A stretch of 64,000 nucleotides of DNA, taken from NCBI RefSeq assembly GCF_014170305.1, contig NZ_LZZT01000014.1, positions 1-64,000 on the forward strand. Direction: 5' to 3'. A program made the position numbers and the translations under genes. Shown piece by piece: positions 1 through 8,704 of the stretch (position 1 is its first letter; each line of letters begins with the position of its first letter). Under the pieces are notes generated by a model. It had not been told where the DNA came from and ran no database searches. It saw only the letters and a list, made by a program, of their open reading frames with translations. The stretch comes from Achromobacter sp. UMC71. GTDB lineage: Bacteria; Pseudomonadota; Gammaproteobacteria; Burkholderiales; Burkholderiaceae_B.

Positions 1-46
1 GGTTGATTGGGTGCTCAAAGTACATGTGTGGTTTATAAAACTACAT

Positions 47-127
47 ATGTATATATAGAGCAAGGGTGTAGTGCATGACGCCGATGATGTATATACAAGA
101 GCGAGTATGTAGCGCGTGACGCCGATG
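47..127. repeat. Imperfect 40-bp tandem direct repeat
   Basis: Copy one is 47-86 and copy two 87-127. Both begin with ATGTATATA and end with TGACGCCGATG; they differ at scattered positions and by one inserted base. The first half of each copy is AT-rich, unlike the rest of the window. It is not inside a recognisable gene, and its function is unknown. Confidence 0.7.
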
Positions 128-476
128 CCACGTTTGTGGCGGCAACTCTCGGCTGAACCTGGCGCGCCCATCGATCACACGGATCCTCCGGCGGCGCGGC
201 TACCGTGGATTCCAACAAACGCTCCAGCGCCCGATGGGCGGCGCGCGAGACGGTCAACAAGAGCAAGCCGGCCTTCGCCGCGCCGCCCATCACCGCCCCT
301 CCCACTTGATGTGCACGCCCTCAGAAAGCCAACCTCCGGCAGCGCGGAGCGTCATCGGCACATGCCCCGAAAACGCAATGCCAAACGTGGCCGCCCGCGC
401 GGCCGCGGCTTGGCGGCCCTGTAGATTTCATTCCCCGAACACGGGTCCAGCAGCGCGACAAATCTCGAAACCCGTA

Positions 477-650
477 GCCCCTGGCGGCGGTGGCTTGCGG
501 AGTGGGCAACCTCGATGCGCCCGAGGGAATCGGAAGGGAGCCGAAGGCGGACGACGATGACAACGGGGGGGCCCGCCTAGGGAAGTCCGGCGCCCGCGCG
601 CCGGACCGCAATCGTGGGCGCCCACTCCGCAAGCCACCGCCGCCAGGGGC
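477..650. repeat. 31-bp perfect inverted repeat with nested hairpin
   Basis: The arm at 477-507 is the exact reverse complement of the arm at 620-650, with 112 bp between them. The spacer carries another perfect stem, 585-593 with 598-606, around a 4-base loop. Just outside the right arm, ACCTACGAAG occurs twice (from 652 and from about 678). The structure lies about 55 bp past the stop codon of dctM on the minus strand. It could act as a transcript end or be a non-autonomous repeat element; no gene is recognised in it. Confidence 0.75.
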
Positions 651-705
651 GACCTACGAAGAACCGTCGACGAGCAACCTACGAAGCCCCATCCGACGCT
701 AGCCC

Positions 706-1983
706 CTATTTGGAATAAACCAAATCTCGCAACCCCAACGACAACCCAGGCCAATAAGTAATCACAAGAAGGCAAACAATCACCACCCCCACGAATGGCA
801 CCAACGGCTTGATCAACCTCTCCAACGGCAGCTTGGCAACCGCGCACGCCGCAAAGAGATTCACCCCGAATGGCGGCGTAATCATGCCCAGCGCCAAGTT
901 GACCACCATGATGATGCCGAAGTGCACCGGGTCCACGCCGAACTTCAGGGCCACCGGCAGCAACAGCGGGGCCAGCACCACGATCGAGGCCGAGGTTTCG
1001 ATGAACATGCCGATCACGAACAGCGCCGCGTTCACCCCCATCAGGAACGTGAACTGCGTGTCGAACAGCTGCGACAGCCAGATGCCCAGCGCGTCGGGGA
1101 TGCCTGCGCGGTTCAGCAGGAAGCTGAAGACCCCGGCGTTCGCGATCACGAACATGATCACCGCCGTCGAGACTACCGACTTGTGCAGCGTGTCCGACAG
1201 TTGCTTGAAACTCAGGCGGCGGTAGATGAATTTTCCCACCACCACCGCGTACATCACCGCCACCACCGACGCTTCCGTCGGCGTGAAGACGCCGCCGTAG
1301 ATGCCGCCCAGGATGATGACCGGCATCATCAGCGCCAGCCAGGCGCGCTTGAAGGCCGGCCACAGCGGCAGGCGGCCTTCGCCGTCGCGCTTGCCCAGGT
1401 TGTTGCGTTTGGCGTAGATCCAGACGTAGAACATCAGGGCCACGCCGATCAGGATGCCAGGCATGACGCCAGCGATGAACAGTTCGCCGGTGGACGTGTC
1501 GGTCGACACCGCGAACAGGATCATCGGGATCGATGGCGGAATGATCACGCCCAGCTCCGCCGCGCTGGCTTGTAGCGACGCCGCGAAGGGGGCGGGGTAG
1601 CCGTGGCGGATCATCGCCGGGATCAGGATCGCGCCCACCGCGAAGGTCGTGGCCACGCTGGAACCGGCCACCGCGGCGAAGATCATGCAGGTCAGCACGC
1701 AGGTGCAGGCCAAGCCGCCCTGGATACCGCCGACCACGCTCTTGGCGAACTCCACCATGCGTTCGGAAATACCGCCGGCTTCCATCAGGTTGCCGGCCAG
1801 GATGAAGAAGGGGATCGCGACCAGGGGGTACTTGTCCAGGGCGGCGTACAACTGCTGGGCCACCACCAGCCAGGGCAGGTTGGCGGCGCCGACGCCGGCC
1901 AGGCTGGCCAGGCCGATCGACACCGCGACCGGCACGGACAGCCCGAAGAAAATCAGCATCGAGACAATCATTAATTGGGACAT
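706..1983 (-). CDS. dctM: TRAP transporter large permease subunit (DctM family)
   Basis: Large membrane subunit of a tripartite ATP-independent periplasmic transporter, which takes up organic acids using an ion gradient. The 425-residue product has the usual length and is almost entirely hydrophobic segments. Family patterns include FFILAGNLMEAGG near residue 60, IIPPSIPMILFA near 150 and a C-terminal block with GMITPPFGVNLF. It follows dctQ after 34 bases and is the last gene of a three-gene operon, dctP-dctQ-dctM. The substrate cannot be told from the sequence: dicarboxylates, sugar acids or other carboxylates are all possible. Confidence 0.93.
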   Translation of the reverse strand: MSQLMIVSMLIFFGLSVPVAVSIGLASLAGVGAANLPWLVVAQQLYAALDKYPLVAIPFFILAGNLMEAGGISERMVEFAKSVVGGIQGGLACTCVLTCMIFAAVAGSSVATTFAVGAILIPAMIRHGYPAPFAASLQASAAELGVIIPPSIPMILFAVSTDTSTGELFIAGVMPGILIGVALMFYVWIYAKRNNLGKRDGEGRLPLWPAFKRAWLALMMPVIILGGIYGGVFTPTEASVVAVMYAVVVGKFIYRRLSFKQLSDTLHKSVVSTAVIMFVIANAGVFSFLLNRAGIPDALGIWLSQLFDTQFTFLMGVNAALFVIGMFIETSASIVVLAPLLLPVALKFGVDPVHFGIIMVVNLALGMITPPFGVNLFAACAVAKLPLERLIKPLVPFVGVVIVCLLVITYWPGLSLGLRDLVYSK

Positions 1984-2017
1984 GGCAATATCGTCTGCTT
2001 GGATTCGGGGCGGGGGC

Positions 2018-2518
2018 TCAACCTTGCGCGTCGTTGCGCACGGGGACGTCTTCTTCCTCGCCAGCGCACCAGCGGGCCAGCACGGCGATGGCGGCGAGCG
2101 TGGCGCCGACCGGAATGGCCGAGTAGATCCAGGAAATGGAGATGTCCAGGCTGGGCACGTTCTGGAAGCGCACGCGGTAGGTCATCTGGCCGCCGATCCA
2201 GGCGATGAAGCCCAGGAAGCCCGCGCAGATCAGGCCGATGACCGCTTCGAGCACGCGGCGGCGCAGGCCGCCCAGCATATTGCGCAGCAGTTCGACGCTG
2301 ATCATGGCGCCGTGGCGAAAGGCCAGCGCCACGCCCAGCAGCACCGTCCAGATCAGCAGGGCGCGTGTCAGCACCTCGCTCCAGTCGGCGGGGGAATGCA
2401 GTACGAAGCGCGCGATGACCTGGTAGAAGGCGGCGGCCGCGGCGGCGACCAGGAGGAGTTGGGCGATGACCGACACCAGCTTGAAGAGGATGCGGTCGAA
2501 GGCGCAGAGCAATCGCAT
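2018..2518 (-). CDS. dctQ: TRAP transporter small permease subunit (DctQ family)
   Basis: Small four-helix membrane subunit that pairs with DctM. The start at 2518 gives 166 residues beginning MRLLCAFDRI, typical for the family; an upstream in-frame ATG at 2572 would add 18 proline-rich residues and is less likely. Hydrophobic stretches lie near residues 10-35, 47-65, 85-110 and 128-150. The family pattern around W-S-E-V-L-T-R near residue 45 is present. Neither candidate start has a clear ribosome binding site. The gene lies between dctP and dctM on the same strand. Confidence 0.88.
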   Translation of the reverse strand: MRLLCAFDRILFKLVSVIAQLLLVAAAAAAFYQVIARFVLHSPADWSEVLTRALLIWTVLLGVALAFRHGAMISVELLRNMLGGLRRRVLEAVIGLICAGFLGFIAWIGGQMTYRVRFQNVPSLDISISWIYSAIPVGATLAAIAVLARWCAGEEEDVPVRNDAQG

Positions 2519-2677
2519 AGGAGTTTCCGGTAGCGGATAACGAGGGGCAGGGCAGGGACTAAGGGGGCGCATCGATCGGGGCGAAACGCCGCAACCCCAT
2601 CAAGCAGCCGCACGGCGCGGAATCGCTGCCAGGGCGGAACCGGGTTCCGCCGCGGCAGCGGCTCGCGTCCGCCGGGT

Positions 2678-3652
2678 TTACTTGGTGTCGCGGATCGCGT
2701 CGATCAGCTTCTTGTCGAACTTCTTGTAGTACTCGGGGTAGGCGGGTTCGACGGCGGCGGCGAAGGCGGCGCGGTCGACTTCCGAGACCTGCATGCCTTC
2801 CTCCTTGAGCTGTTCGACGCCGGTCTTCTCGATGTTGTCCACGTAGGCGCGCATGGCCTGGGCGGATTCCTTGCCGGCCTTGTCGAACTTGGCCTTGTCG
2901 TCGGCGGACAGGCCGTCATAGACATTGGACGACATCAGCACCAGCGCCGGGCCGTAGACGTGGCCGGTCAGCGACAGGTATTTCTGCATCTGCGACAGCT
3001 TGGCCGACGTGATCACCGACAGCGGGTTTTCCTGGCCGTCGATGGTGCCCTGTTGCAGGGCGGTGGCCACTTCGGGCCAGGCCATCGGGGTGGGCAGGAT
3101 GCCGATCTGGCGGAAGGCCGTGATGTGGATCGGGTTCTCGGTCGTGCGGATCTTCAGGCCCTTGGCGTCCGCCGGGGTCTTGACCGGGCGCACGTTGTTG
3201 GTCAGATGGCGAAAGCCCTGTTCGCCCCAGGCCAGCGCGATGATGCCGCGGCTGGGGAACTTTGCCAGCATATCTTGTCCGATCTTGCTGTCCAGCACGT
3301 TACGGGCGTGCGGCAGGTCGCGCAGCAGGAAGGGGATGTCGAAGACGCCGGTCTCGGGCACGAAGTTCAGGGTGGCGCCGGTCGAGACGATGGCCAGGTC
3401 GATGGTGCCGATCTGCAGGCCTTCGATCACTTCGCGTTCGCCGCCCAGCGCGCTGTTGGCGAATTGCTGTACTTTGTATTTGCCGCCGCTGGACGCTTCG
3501 ATGGATTTGGCCAGGGCGTCGGCGCCGGCGCCATAGTGCGACGACGCGGACAGGGCATACGCCATCTTCAGTTGGGTCTGGGCCGAAGCGGCCAGGGGGG
3601 CGGCAGCCGCGCAGGCGGCAAGAATCGTGGCCGCGAGCCAGGATTTACGCAT
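2678..3652 (-). CDS. dctP: TRAP transporter periplasmic solute-binding protein (DctP family)
   Basis: Binds the substrate in the periplasm and delivers it to DctQM. I start at 3652 because the protein then begins MRKSWLAATILAACAAAAPL, a clear Sec signal peptide with probable cleavage after ALAASA-like residues near 24, and because GGAGA lies 6 bases upstream. The open frame extends further but the extra residues would bury the signal peptide. The mature part carries the family blocks KGLKIRT near residue 155, with the conserved arginine, and GTIDGQENP near 200. At 324 residues it has the usual length. It is the first gene of the operon. Confidence 0.93.
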   Translation of the reverse strand: MRKSWLAATILAACAAAAPLAASAQTQLKMAYALSASSHYGAGADALAKSIEASSGGKYKVQQFANSALGGEREVIEGLQIGTIDLAIVSTGATLNFVPETGVFDIPFLLRDLPHARNVLDSKIGQDMLAKFPSRGIIALAWGEQGFRHLTNNVRPVKTPADAKGLKIRTTENPIHITAFRQIGILPTPMAWPEVATALQQGTIDGQENPLSVITSAKLSQMQKYLSLTGHVYGPALVLMSSNVYDGLSADDKAKFDKAGKESAQAMRAYVDNIEKTGVEQLKEEGMQVSEVDRAAFAAAVEPAYPEYYKKFDKKLIDAIRDTK

Positions 3653-3767
3653 TGTCTTCTCCAGGGTTTTGGGTATTTTTTTGCAGCTTGATGTGTGGCA
3701 CCGTAAGGCGCTTCGCGCATGATAGCGGGATTCGGCCCCCATTCCGGCCGTTGGTTAACATTGGCAG

Positions 3768-6299
3768 ATGATGGATTTCCCTGATGTCTCGCGGGCCCGG
3801 CGCCCCGGTTTCTGGACCACCCTGGCGCTGGGCGCCCGCATGATGATGCGCGATGCGCGGGCCGGCGAGCTGCGGCTGCTGGTGCTGGCCCTGGTGGTGG
3901 CGGTGGCCGCCGTGACCAGCGTCGGCTTCCTGGCCGACCGCGTCAGCCGCGCATTGGAGCGCGACGCCGGCCAGATGCTGGGCGCCGACCTGGTGCTGGA
4001 CGCCGACGAGCCGGTGCCGCAGGCCTTCATGGACCAGGCGCGCGAACGTGGCTTGCAGGTTTCCAGCACCTGGCAGTTTCCGTCCATGGTCAGCGCCGGC
4101 GACGGCGCGCAATTGGCGGCGCTCAAGGCCGTCGAGCCCGGCTATCCGCTGCGCGGCGCCCTGCGGGTGACCGACGCGCCGTTCAGTCCCGATGCGCCCA
4201 CCCGCGACATCCCGCCTGAGGGCGCGGTCTGGGTGGACGCCCAACTGCTGTCGCTGCTGAGCCTGAAGGTGGGCGATACCCTGAACGTGGGCGACGCCCA
4301 TCTGCGCATCGACCGCGTGATCACGTACGAACCGGACCGCGGCATGCAGTTCGTGAATGTGGCGCCGCGGGTGCTGCTGCGCGCCAGCGACCTGCCGGCC
4401 ACCGGCCTGATCGCGCCGGGCAGCCGCATCGGCTACGCGCTGCTGGCCGCCGGCCAGCCGGACGCGGTGGCGGGGTACTCCGCCTGGCTCAACCAGAACC
4501 TGAAGCGGGGCCAGAAGGTCGCCACGCTGGAATCGGGCCGCCCCGAAGTGCGCCGCACGCTGGACCGGGCGCAGCGCTTCCTATCGCTGGTCGCGCTGCT
4601 GGCCGTGCTGATTTCCGCGGTGGCGGTGGCGCTGGCGGCGGGCCGTTACATGACGCGGCACCGCGACGGCATCGCCGTCATGCGCTGCCTGGGGGCGGTG
4701 CAATCGCAGGTGGCGCGCATGCTGACCCTGGAATTCGCGCTGGTCGGTCTGTTTGCCTCGGCCGCCGGCTGCCTGCTGGGCTACGCCGTGCATCAGGTGC
4801 TGGTGATGGTGCTGGCCTCGTTGATCGATACCGCGCTGCCCGCGCCGTCGGCCATTCCGGCGTTGCAGGGGCTGTTGACCGGCCTGTTGCTGCTGCTGGG
4901 GTTTGCTTTGCCGGCGCTGGCGCAGTTGCGCCACGTGCCGCCGGCCCGGGTGTTGCGGCGTGACGCCGATACCCTCAGCGCCCGCAGCGCCACCGGCTAT
5001 GTCGTAGGCGCCGTCGGCTTTGCCCTCTTGATCTGGTGGTTCGCCGGCGACGCCAAGCTGGGCGGCGTGGTGGCGGGCGGCTTCCTGGGCGCGTTCGCCG
5101 TGTTCGCGCTGGTCGCCTGGCTGTGCATCCTGGGCCTGGCGCGGCTGCGCGGCCTGGCCGCCGGCCTGCCGGCCCTGCGTTTTGCGCTGGCCGGGGTGGT
5201 GCGGCGGCGCGCCGCCACCATCACGCAGGTCTGCGCGCTGGCGGTGGGGCTGATGGCCTTGCTGCTGCTGGCGATGACGCGCACCGACCTCATCCAGGGC
5301 TGGCAGCGCACGCTGCCGCCGGACGCGCCCAACCGTTTCCTGATCAATGTGCAGCCGGACCAGCGCCAGGCCGTGACCGACGCGCTGACCCGCGAGGGGC
5401 TGGGCGGTATCGTGCTGTCGCCGATGGTGCGGGGCCGCCTGATCGCCGTCAATGGCAAGCCGGTGGGCCCTGACGACTACGAAGAGCCGCGCGCCAAGCG
5501 CCTGGTGGACCGCGAGTTCAACCTGTCCTATGGCCAGGACATGCCCTCGTCCAACCGGATCGAGCAGGGCCGGTGGCTGACGCCGGGATCGGCCGAGGTC
5601 TCGCTGGAATCGGGTCTGGCCAAGACCCTGGGCATCAAGCTGGGCGACAAGATAACCTTCGACGTGGCGGGCCAGCAGGTGGAAGTGGCCGTGTCCAGCA
5701 CGCGGCGGGTGGATTGGGATACGATGCGCGTGAATTTTTTCGCCATCCTGACGCCCGCGTCCCTGGCCGACATGCCGCAAAGCTGGATCACGTCCTTTTA
5801 CCTGCCGCCCGACAAGGCGCAGGTGCTACCCGCGCTGGTGCGGCAGTTCCCCAACCTGACGGTGTTCGACGTGGGCGCGATCCTGCAGCAGCTGCAGTCG
5901 GTGCTCAACGAGGTCGGACGGGCGGTGCAGCTGTTGTTCCTGTTCACGTTGGCGGCCGGCGTGCTGGTGCTGTCGGCCGCGCTCACCGCCACCCGCGACG
6001 AGCGCATGCGCGAGGCCGCGGTGCTGCGCGCCCTGGGGGCCACCCGCCGCCAGCTGGCGCGTTCGCAGCGCATCGAGCTGTGGGCCGTGGGCGGGCTGGC
6101 CGGCCTGCTGGCGGCGGCCGGCGCCACCGCGATCGCTTGGGCTTTATCAACCCAGGTGTTCGATTTCACCATTACCCTCAGCCTCTGGCCCTGGCTGGCC
6201 GGGGTGGGCGCGGGTATGCTCGGCGCCTGGGCCGGCGGCGCGCTGGCGCTGCGCGGCGTGCTGCGCACCCCGCCCCTGGTCACCCTTAGAGAAACCTGA
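3768..6299 (+). CDS. FtsX-family ABC transporter permease (YbbP-like)
   Basis: An 843-residue membrane protein with the layout of the YbbP branch of the MacB/FtsX permeases: an N-terminal helix near 36-60, a large extracytoplasmic domain, helices near 268-292, 320-350 and 365-385, extra helices near 410-505, a second soluble domain, and a final three-helix bundle near 720-825. The two FtsX cores each contain an R-A-L-G/R-C-L-G type motif after the first helix (VMRCLGA near 304, VLRALGA near 755). Such permeases normally pair with an ABC ATPase; none is encoded next to it. Its stop codon overlaps the start of the haemoglobin gene. ATG codons occur at 3768 and 3771. Substrate unknown. Confidence 0.85.
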   Translation: MMDFPDVSRARRPGFWTTLALGARMMMRDARAGELRLLVLALVVAVAAVTSVGFLADRVSRALERDAGQMLGADLVLDADEPVPQAFMDQARERGLQVSSTWQFPSMVSAGDGAQLAALKAVEPGYPLRGALRVTDAPFSPDAPTRDIPPEGAVWVDAQLLSLLSLKVGDTLNVGDAHLRIDRVITYEPDRGMQFVNVAPRVLLRASDLPATGLIAPGSRIGYALLAAGQPDAVAGYSAWLNQNLKRGQKVATLESGRPEVRRTLDRAQRFLSLVALLAVLISAVAVALAAGRYMTRHRDGIAVMRCLGAVQSQVARMLTLEFALVGLFASAAGCLLGYAVHQVLVMVLASLIDTALPAPSAIPALQGLLTGLLLLLGFALPALAQLRHVPPARVLRRDADTLSARSATGYVVGAVGFALLIWWFAGDAKLGGVVAGGFLGAFAVFALVAWLCILGLARLRGLAAGLPALRFALAGVVRRRAATITQVCALAVGLMALLLLAMTRTDLIQGWQRTLPPDAPNRFLINVQPDQRQAVTDALTREGLGGIVLSPMVRGRLIAVNGKPVGPDDYEEPRAKRLVDREFNLSYGQDMPSSNRIEQGRWLTPGSAEVSLESGLAKTLGIKLGDKITFDVAGQQVEVAVSSTRRVDWDTMRVNFFAILTPASLADMPQSWITSFYLPPDKAQVLPALVRQFPNLTVFDVGAILQQLQSVLNEVGRAVQLLFLFTLAAGVLVLSAALTATRDERMREAAVLRALGATRRQLARSQRIELWAVGGLAGLLAAAGATAIAWALSTQVFDFTITLSLWPWLAGVGAGMLGAWAGGALALRGVLRTPPLVTLRET

Positions 6300-6721
6300 T
6301 GAGTTCCCGCGTGCAGATCATTACCGAACCCGTGGATATTTCCCGCAGCATTTTCGAGCTGCTTGGCGGCGAGCCGGGCGTGCGCGCCCTGGTCGACCGC
6401 TTCTACGACCTGATGGACATCGAACCGGACCTGAAGGAACTGCGCGCCGCCCACGGCCCCAGCCTGGACGAGGCGCGCGACAAGTTGTTCTGGTTCCTGT
6501 GCGGCTACTTCGGCGGCCCTGATCACTATATAGAGCGCTTCGGCCATCCGCGGCTACGGGCCCGCCACCTGCCGTTCTCGATCGGCATCGTCGAACGCGA
6601 CCAATGGGTCGCGTGCATGGGCCGCGCGATGCAGGACGAAGGCATCGAGCCCGCCCTGGTCGAACGCCTGTTGCAGTCGTTCTTCGGCGTGGCCGACTGG
6701 ATGCGCAACCGTGAAGGCTAA
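6299..6721 (+). CDS. Group II truncated haemoglobin
   Basis: A 140-residue haem protein of the 2-on-2 globin fold, thought to bind oxygen or nitric oxide or to serve redox chemistry in the cytoplasm. Aligned from memory with mycobacterial GlbO, Tyr36 matches the B10 tyrosine, His90 in RARHLPF the proximal haem ligand, and Trp103 in RDQWVACM the G8 tryptophan that marks group II; the His-Trp spacing of 13 is the same. The start codon shares one base with the stop of the upstream permease, and the 3' end overlaps kdkA by 11 bases, so the three are probably one transcript. Confidence 0.93.
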   Translation: MSSRVQIITEPVDISRSIFELLGGEPGVRALVDRFYDLMDIEPDLKELRAAHGPSLDEARDKLFWFLCGYFGGPDHYIERFGHPRLRARHLPFSIGIVERDQWVACMGRAMQDEGIEPALVERLLQSFFGVADWMRNREG

Positions 6722-7442
6722 GCCGGACCCCTCCGGCGCCCGGCGCCAGGCCTGGCCCGCGCCATTGGCCGGCGCCATGCTCAGTGACGCCCGCCTGGGC
6801 GATTCCGGTCCCGACATCTTCAACCCGTCCCACTACGGCGACCGGGCCCGTCCGGTTGATGCCGGCGGCCGCCAGGCGGCCTGGTTCGTGCAGGGGCAGG
6901 GTTGGCAGGGCGTGTTGCGGCGCTACCGCCGCGGCGGGCTGATCGCCAGGATCAGCCGCGACACCTACCTGTGGGCCGGCGAGGACCGCAGCCGCAGCTT
7001 CCGCGAATTCCGGCTGCTGGCGGCGATGCGCGAGCAAGGCCTGCCGGTGCCCGCGCCGCTGGCCGCGGCCTACTGGCGCCAGGGGCCGACCTACCGCGCC
7101 GCCATCGTGGTCGAGCGCATCCCGGGCGTGCGGCCGCTGGCGCAGGCCCTGGCCGACCCGCTCTGGCAGCCGGTGGCCGAAGTCATCGTGCGGATGCACC
7201 GGGCCGGCGTCTGGCATGCGGACCTGAATGCCTTCAATATTCTGATCGGTTCCGACAACCGGGTCTGGCTCATCGACTTCGACCGCGGCACCCAGGGCAG
7301 GCTGTCCGACCGCCAGCGCCAGGGCAACCTGGAGCGCCTGCGCCGTTCGCTGGTGAAGGTGGCCGGCGAAGACGGCGAACGCTTCTGGCTCAAATTGCGC
7401 GACAGCTACTGGACGGCCTGGGGCGTGGGCGTGCAGCCGTAA
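6711..7442 (+). CDS. kdkA: 3-deoxy-D-manno-octulosonic acid (Kdo) kinase
   Basis: Probably phosphorylates the 4-position of Kdo in the inner LPS core, at the cytoplasmic face, using ATP. The 243-residue product has the kinase-like fold of the KdkA/WaaP group: GGLIARISRDTYLW near residue 75, then FREFRLL, the catalytic loop HADLNAFNIL near 166 and IDFDRG near 185 as the metal-binding aspartate motif. The start is GTG at 6711, inside the end of the haemoglobin gene. Betaproteobacteria such as Bordetella carry a single phosphorylated Kdo, which fits this enzyme. Confidence 0.9.
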   Translation: MKAKPDPSGARRQAWPAPLAGAMLSDARLGDSGPDIFNPSHYGDRARPVDAGGRQAAWFVQGQGWQGVLRRYRRGGLIARISRDTYLWAGEDRSRSFREFRLLAAMREQGLPVPAPLAAAYWRQGPTYRAAIVVERIPGVRPLAQALADPLWQPVAEVIVRMHRAGVWHADLNAFNILIGSDNRVWLIDFDRGTQGRLSDRQRQGNLERLRRSLVKVAGEDGERFWLKLRDSYWTAWGVGVQP

Positions 7443-7595
7443 GCCCATGGCGGCCCCGGACGTCGCAATCGGGGCCTAATTGCGGCAAATTCGGCTAAAT
7501 CTGCCGGTAAAGTTGGTCAGGTCCTTGCTAAAAAGCTTTATGATTTCGCCTTTTGGTACTCCTGTAACTTACGGCGGATAGCTGGGGGGCTGGTA

Positions 7596-8699
7596 ATGAA
7601 ACTAAGGGCGGGAATGCGCTGGGCGCTAGGGACGATGCTGGTCATGGCAGCCACGTCGGCCGCGGTGGCGCAGAACAAGGTCGTCAACGTCTACAACTGG
7701 GCCGAATACACGGCGCCGGACACGATTCCGGGTTTCGAAAAGGAAACCGGCATCAAGGTCCGCTACGACGTCTACGACAGCAACGACACCCTGCAGGCCA
7801 AGCTCCTGGCCGGCAAATCGGGTTACGACGTCGTTGTCCCGTCCACGCATTACGCCTCGCGCCAGATCGAGGCGGGCCTGTTCCAGAAACTGGACAAGTC
7901 CAAGCTTCCCAACCTGAAGTACCTGGACCCGGACGTCATGGCGCTGGTTGCCGCGGTCGATCCCGGCAACGAATACGCCGTGCCCTGGGGCTACGGCACC
8001 AACGGCCTGGGCTACAACGTCACCAAGGTCAAGCAGATCATGGGCGACAACGTCGACCTGGCCAGCTGGGACATGATCTTCAAGCCCGAGAACGCCGCCA
8101 AGCTGAAAGAGTGCGGCATCTCGATGCTGGACGAAGCCGCGCAGGTGTTCCCGGCCGTGCTCAAGTACCTGGGCAAGGATCCCAACACCACCAACGCCGA
8201 CGACTACAAGGCCGCGCTGGATGTCCTGAAGCAGATCCGCCCCTACATCCGCCAATTCAGCTCGTCGGGCTACATCGACGAATTGGCCGTCGGCGATCTG
8301 TGTATGGTCTATGGCTTCTCCGGCGACGTCATGATCGCCCGCAAGCGCGCCATGGAAGCCAAGAAGGCCTACGAAGTGAACTACTTCATCCCCAAGGGCG
8401 GCGCCCCGGCCTGGTTCGACCTGATGGTCATTCCCAAGGACGCGCCGCATCCGGAAGAAGCCCTGGCGTTCATCAACTACATTGAAACGCCGCAGGTGCA
8501 CGCCGCCATCACCAACACCATGTTCTACCCGAACGCCAACAAAGAGGCGCGCAAGTACGTGGTCAAGGACGTGGCCGACAACCCGATGATCTACCCGTCG
8601 CCCGAGGTCTCCAAGACCTTGTACGTCATCAAGGCCCTGCCTTTGAACATCCAGCGCCTGCAAACCCGCATGTGGGCCGAGCTGAAGTCCGGACGATAG
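7596..8699 (+). CDS. potF: Putrescine ABC transporter periplasmic binding protein
   Basis: Captures polyamines, most likely putrescine, in the periplasm for PotGHI. It has a signal peptide (hydrophobic residues about 8-25, ending near AVAQ) and then VVNVYNWAEYTAP, the hallmark start of mature PotF/PotD proteins. The length of 367 residues is typical, and residues such as PWGYGTNGLGYN near 130 and DELAVGDLCM near 230 match the family's binding cleft. A GGGGGG run about 8 bases upstream of ATG is the ribosome binding site. It heads the potFGHI operon; the 150 bases upstream must hold the promoter, but I found no convincing -35/-10 pair. Confidence 0.94.
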   Translation: MKLRAGMRWALGTMLVMAATSAAVAQNKVVNVYNWAEYTAPDTIPGFEKETGIKVRYDVYDSNDTLQAKLLAGKSGYDVVVPSTHYASRQIEAGLFQKLDKSKLPNLKYLDPDVMALVAAVDPGNEYAVPWGYGTNGLGYNVTKVKQIMGDNVDLASWDMIFKPENAAKLKECGISMLDEAAQVFPAVLKYLGKDPNTTNADDYKAALDVLKQIRPYIRQFSSSGYIDELAVGDLCMVYGFSGDVMIARKRAMEAKKAYEVNYFIPKGGAPAWFDLMVIPKDAPHPEEALAFINYIETPQVHAAITNTMFYPNANKEARKYVVKDVADNPMIYPSPEVSKTLYVIKALPLNIQRLQTRMWAELKSGR

Positions 8700-8704
8700 C
8701 CATC

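Larger units (their letters stand above)
1..705. other. Gene-free stretch at the window's left edge
   Basis: I see no credible gene here. The open frames on either strand are short, overlap one another and show no recognisable domain. The left part is AT-rich with a tandem repeat; the right part is very GC-rich and holds an inverted repeat with a nested hairpin. It lies downstream of the TRAP permease gene dctM, which ends at 706 on the minus strand, so part of it may serve as that operon's transcript end. Confidence 0.6.

Noticed and set aside
33..702. Several overlapping open frames in the first 700 bases
   Set aside because: They are short, mutually overlapping on both strands, show no domain and run through an inverted repeat.
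4581..5780. Long minus-strand frame opposite the FtsX-type permease
   Set aside because: It is an antisense shadow of a GC-rich gene, rich in His, Gln and Arg, with no recognisable domain.
7513..7544. Promoter of potF (TTGGTC ... TATGAT)
   Set aside because: The spacing of 20 bases is too long and both hexamers are weak.
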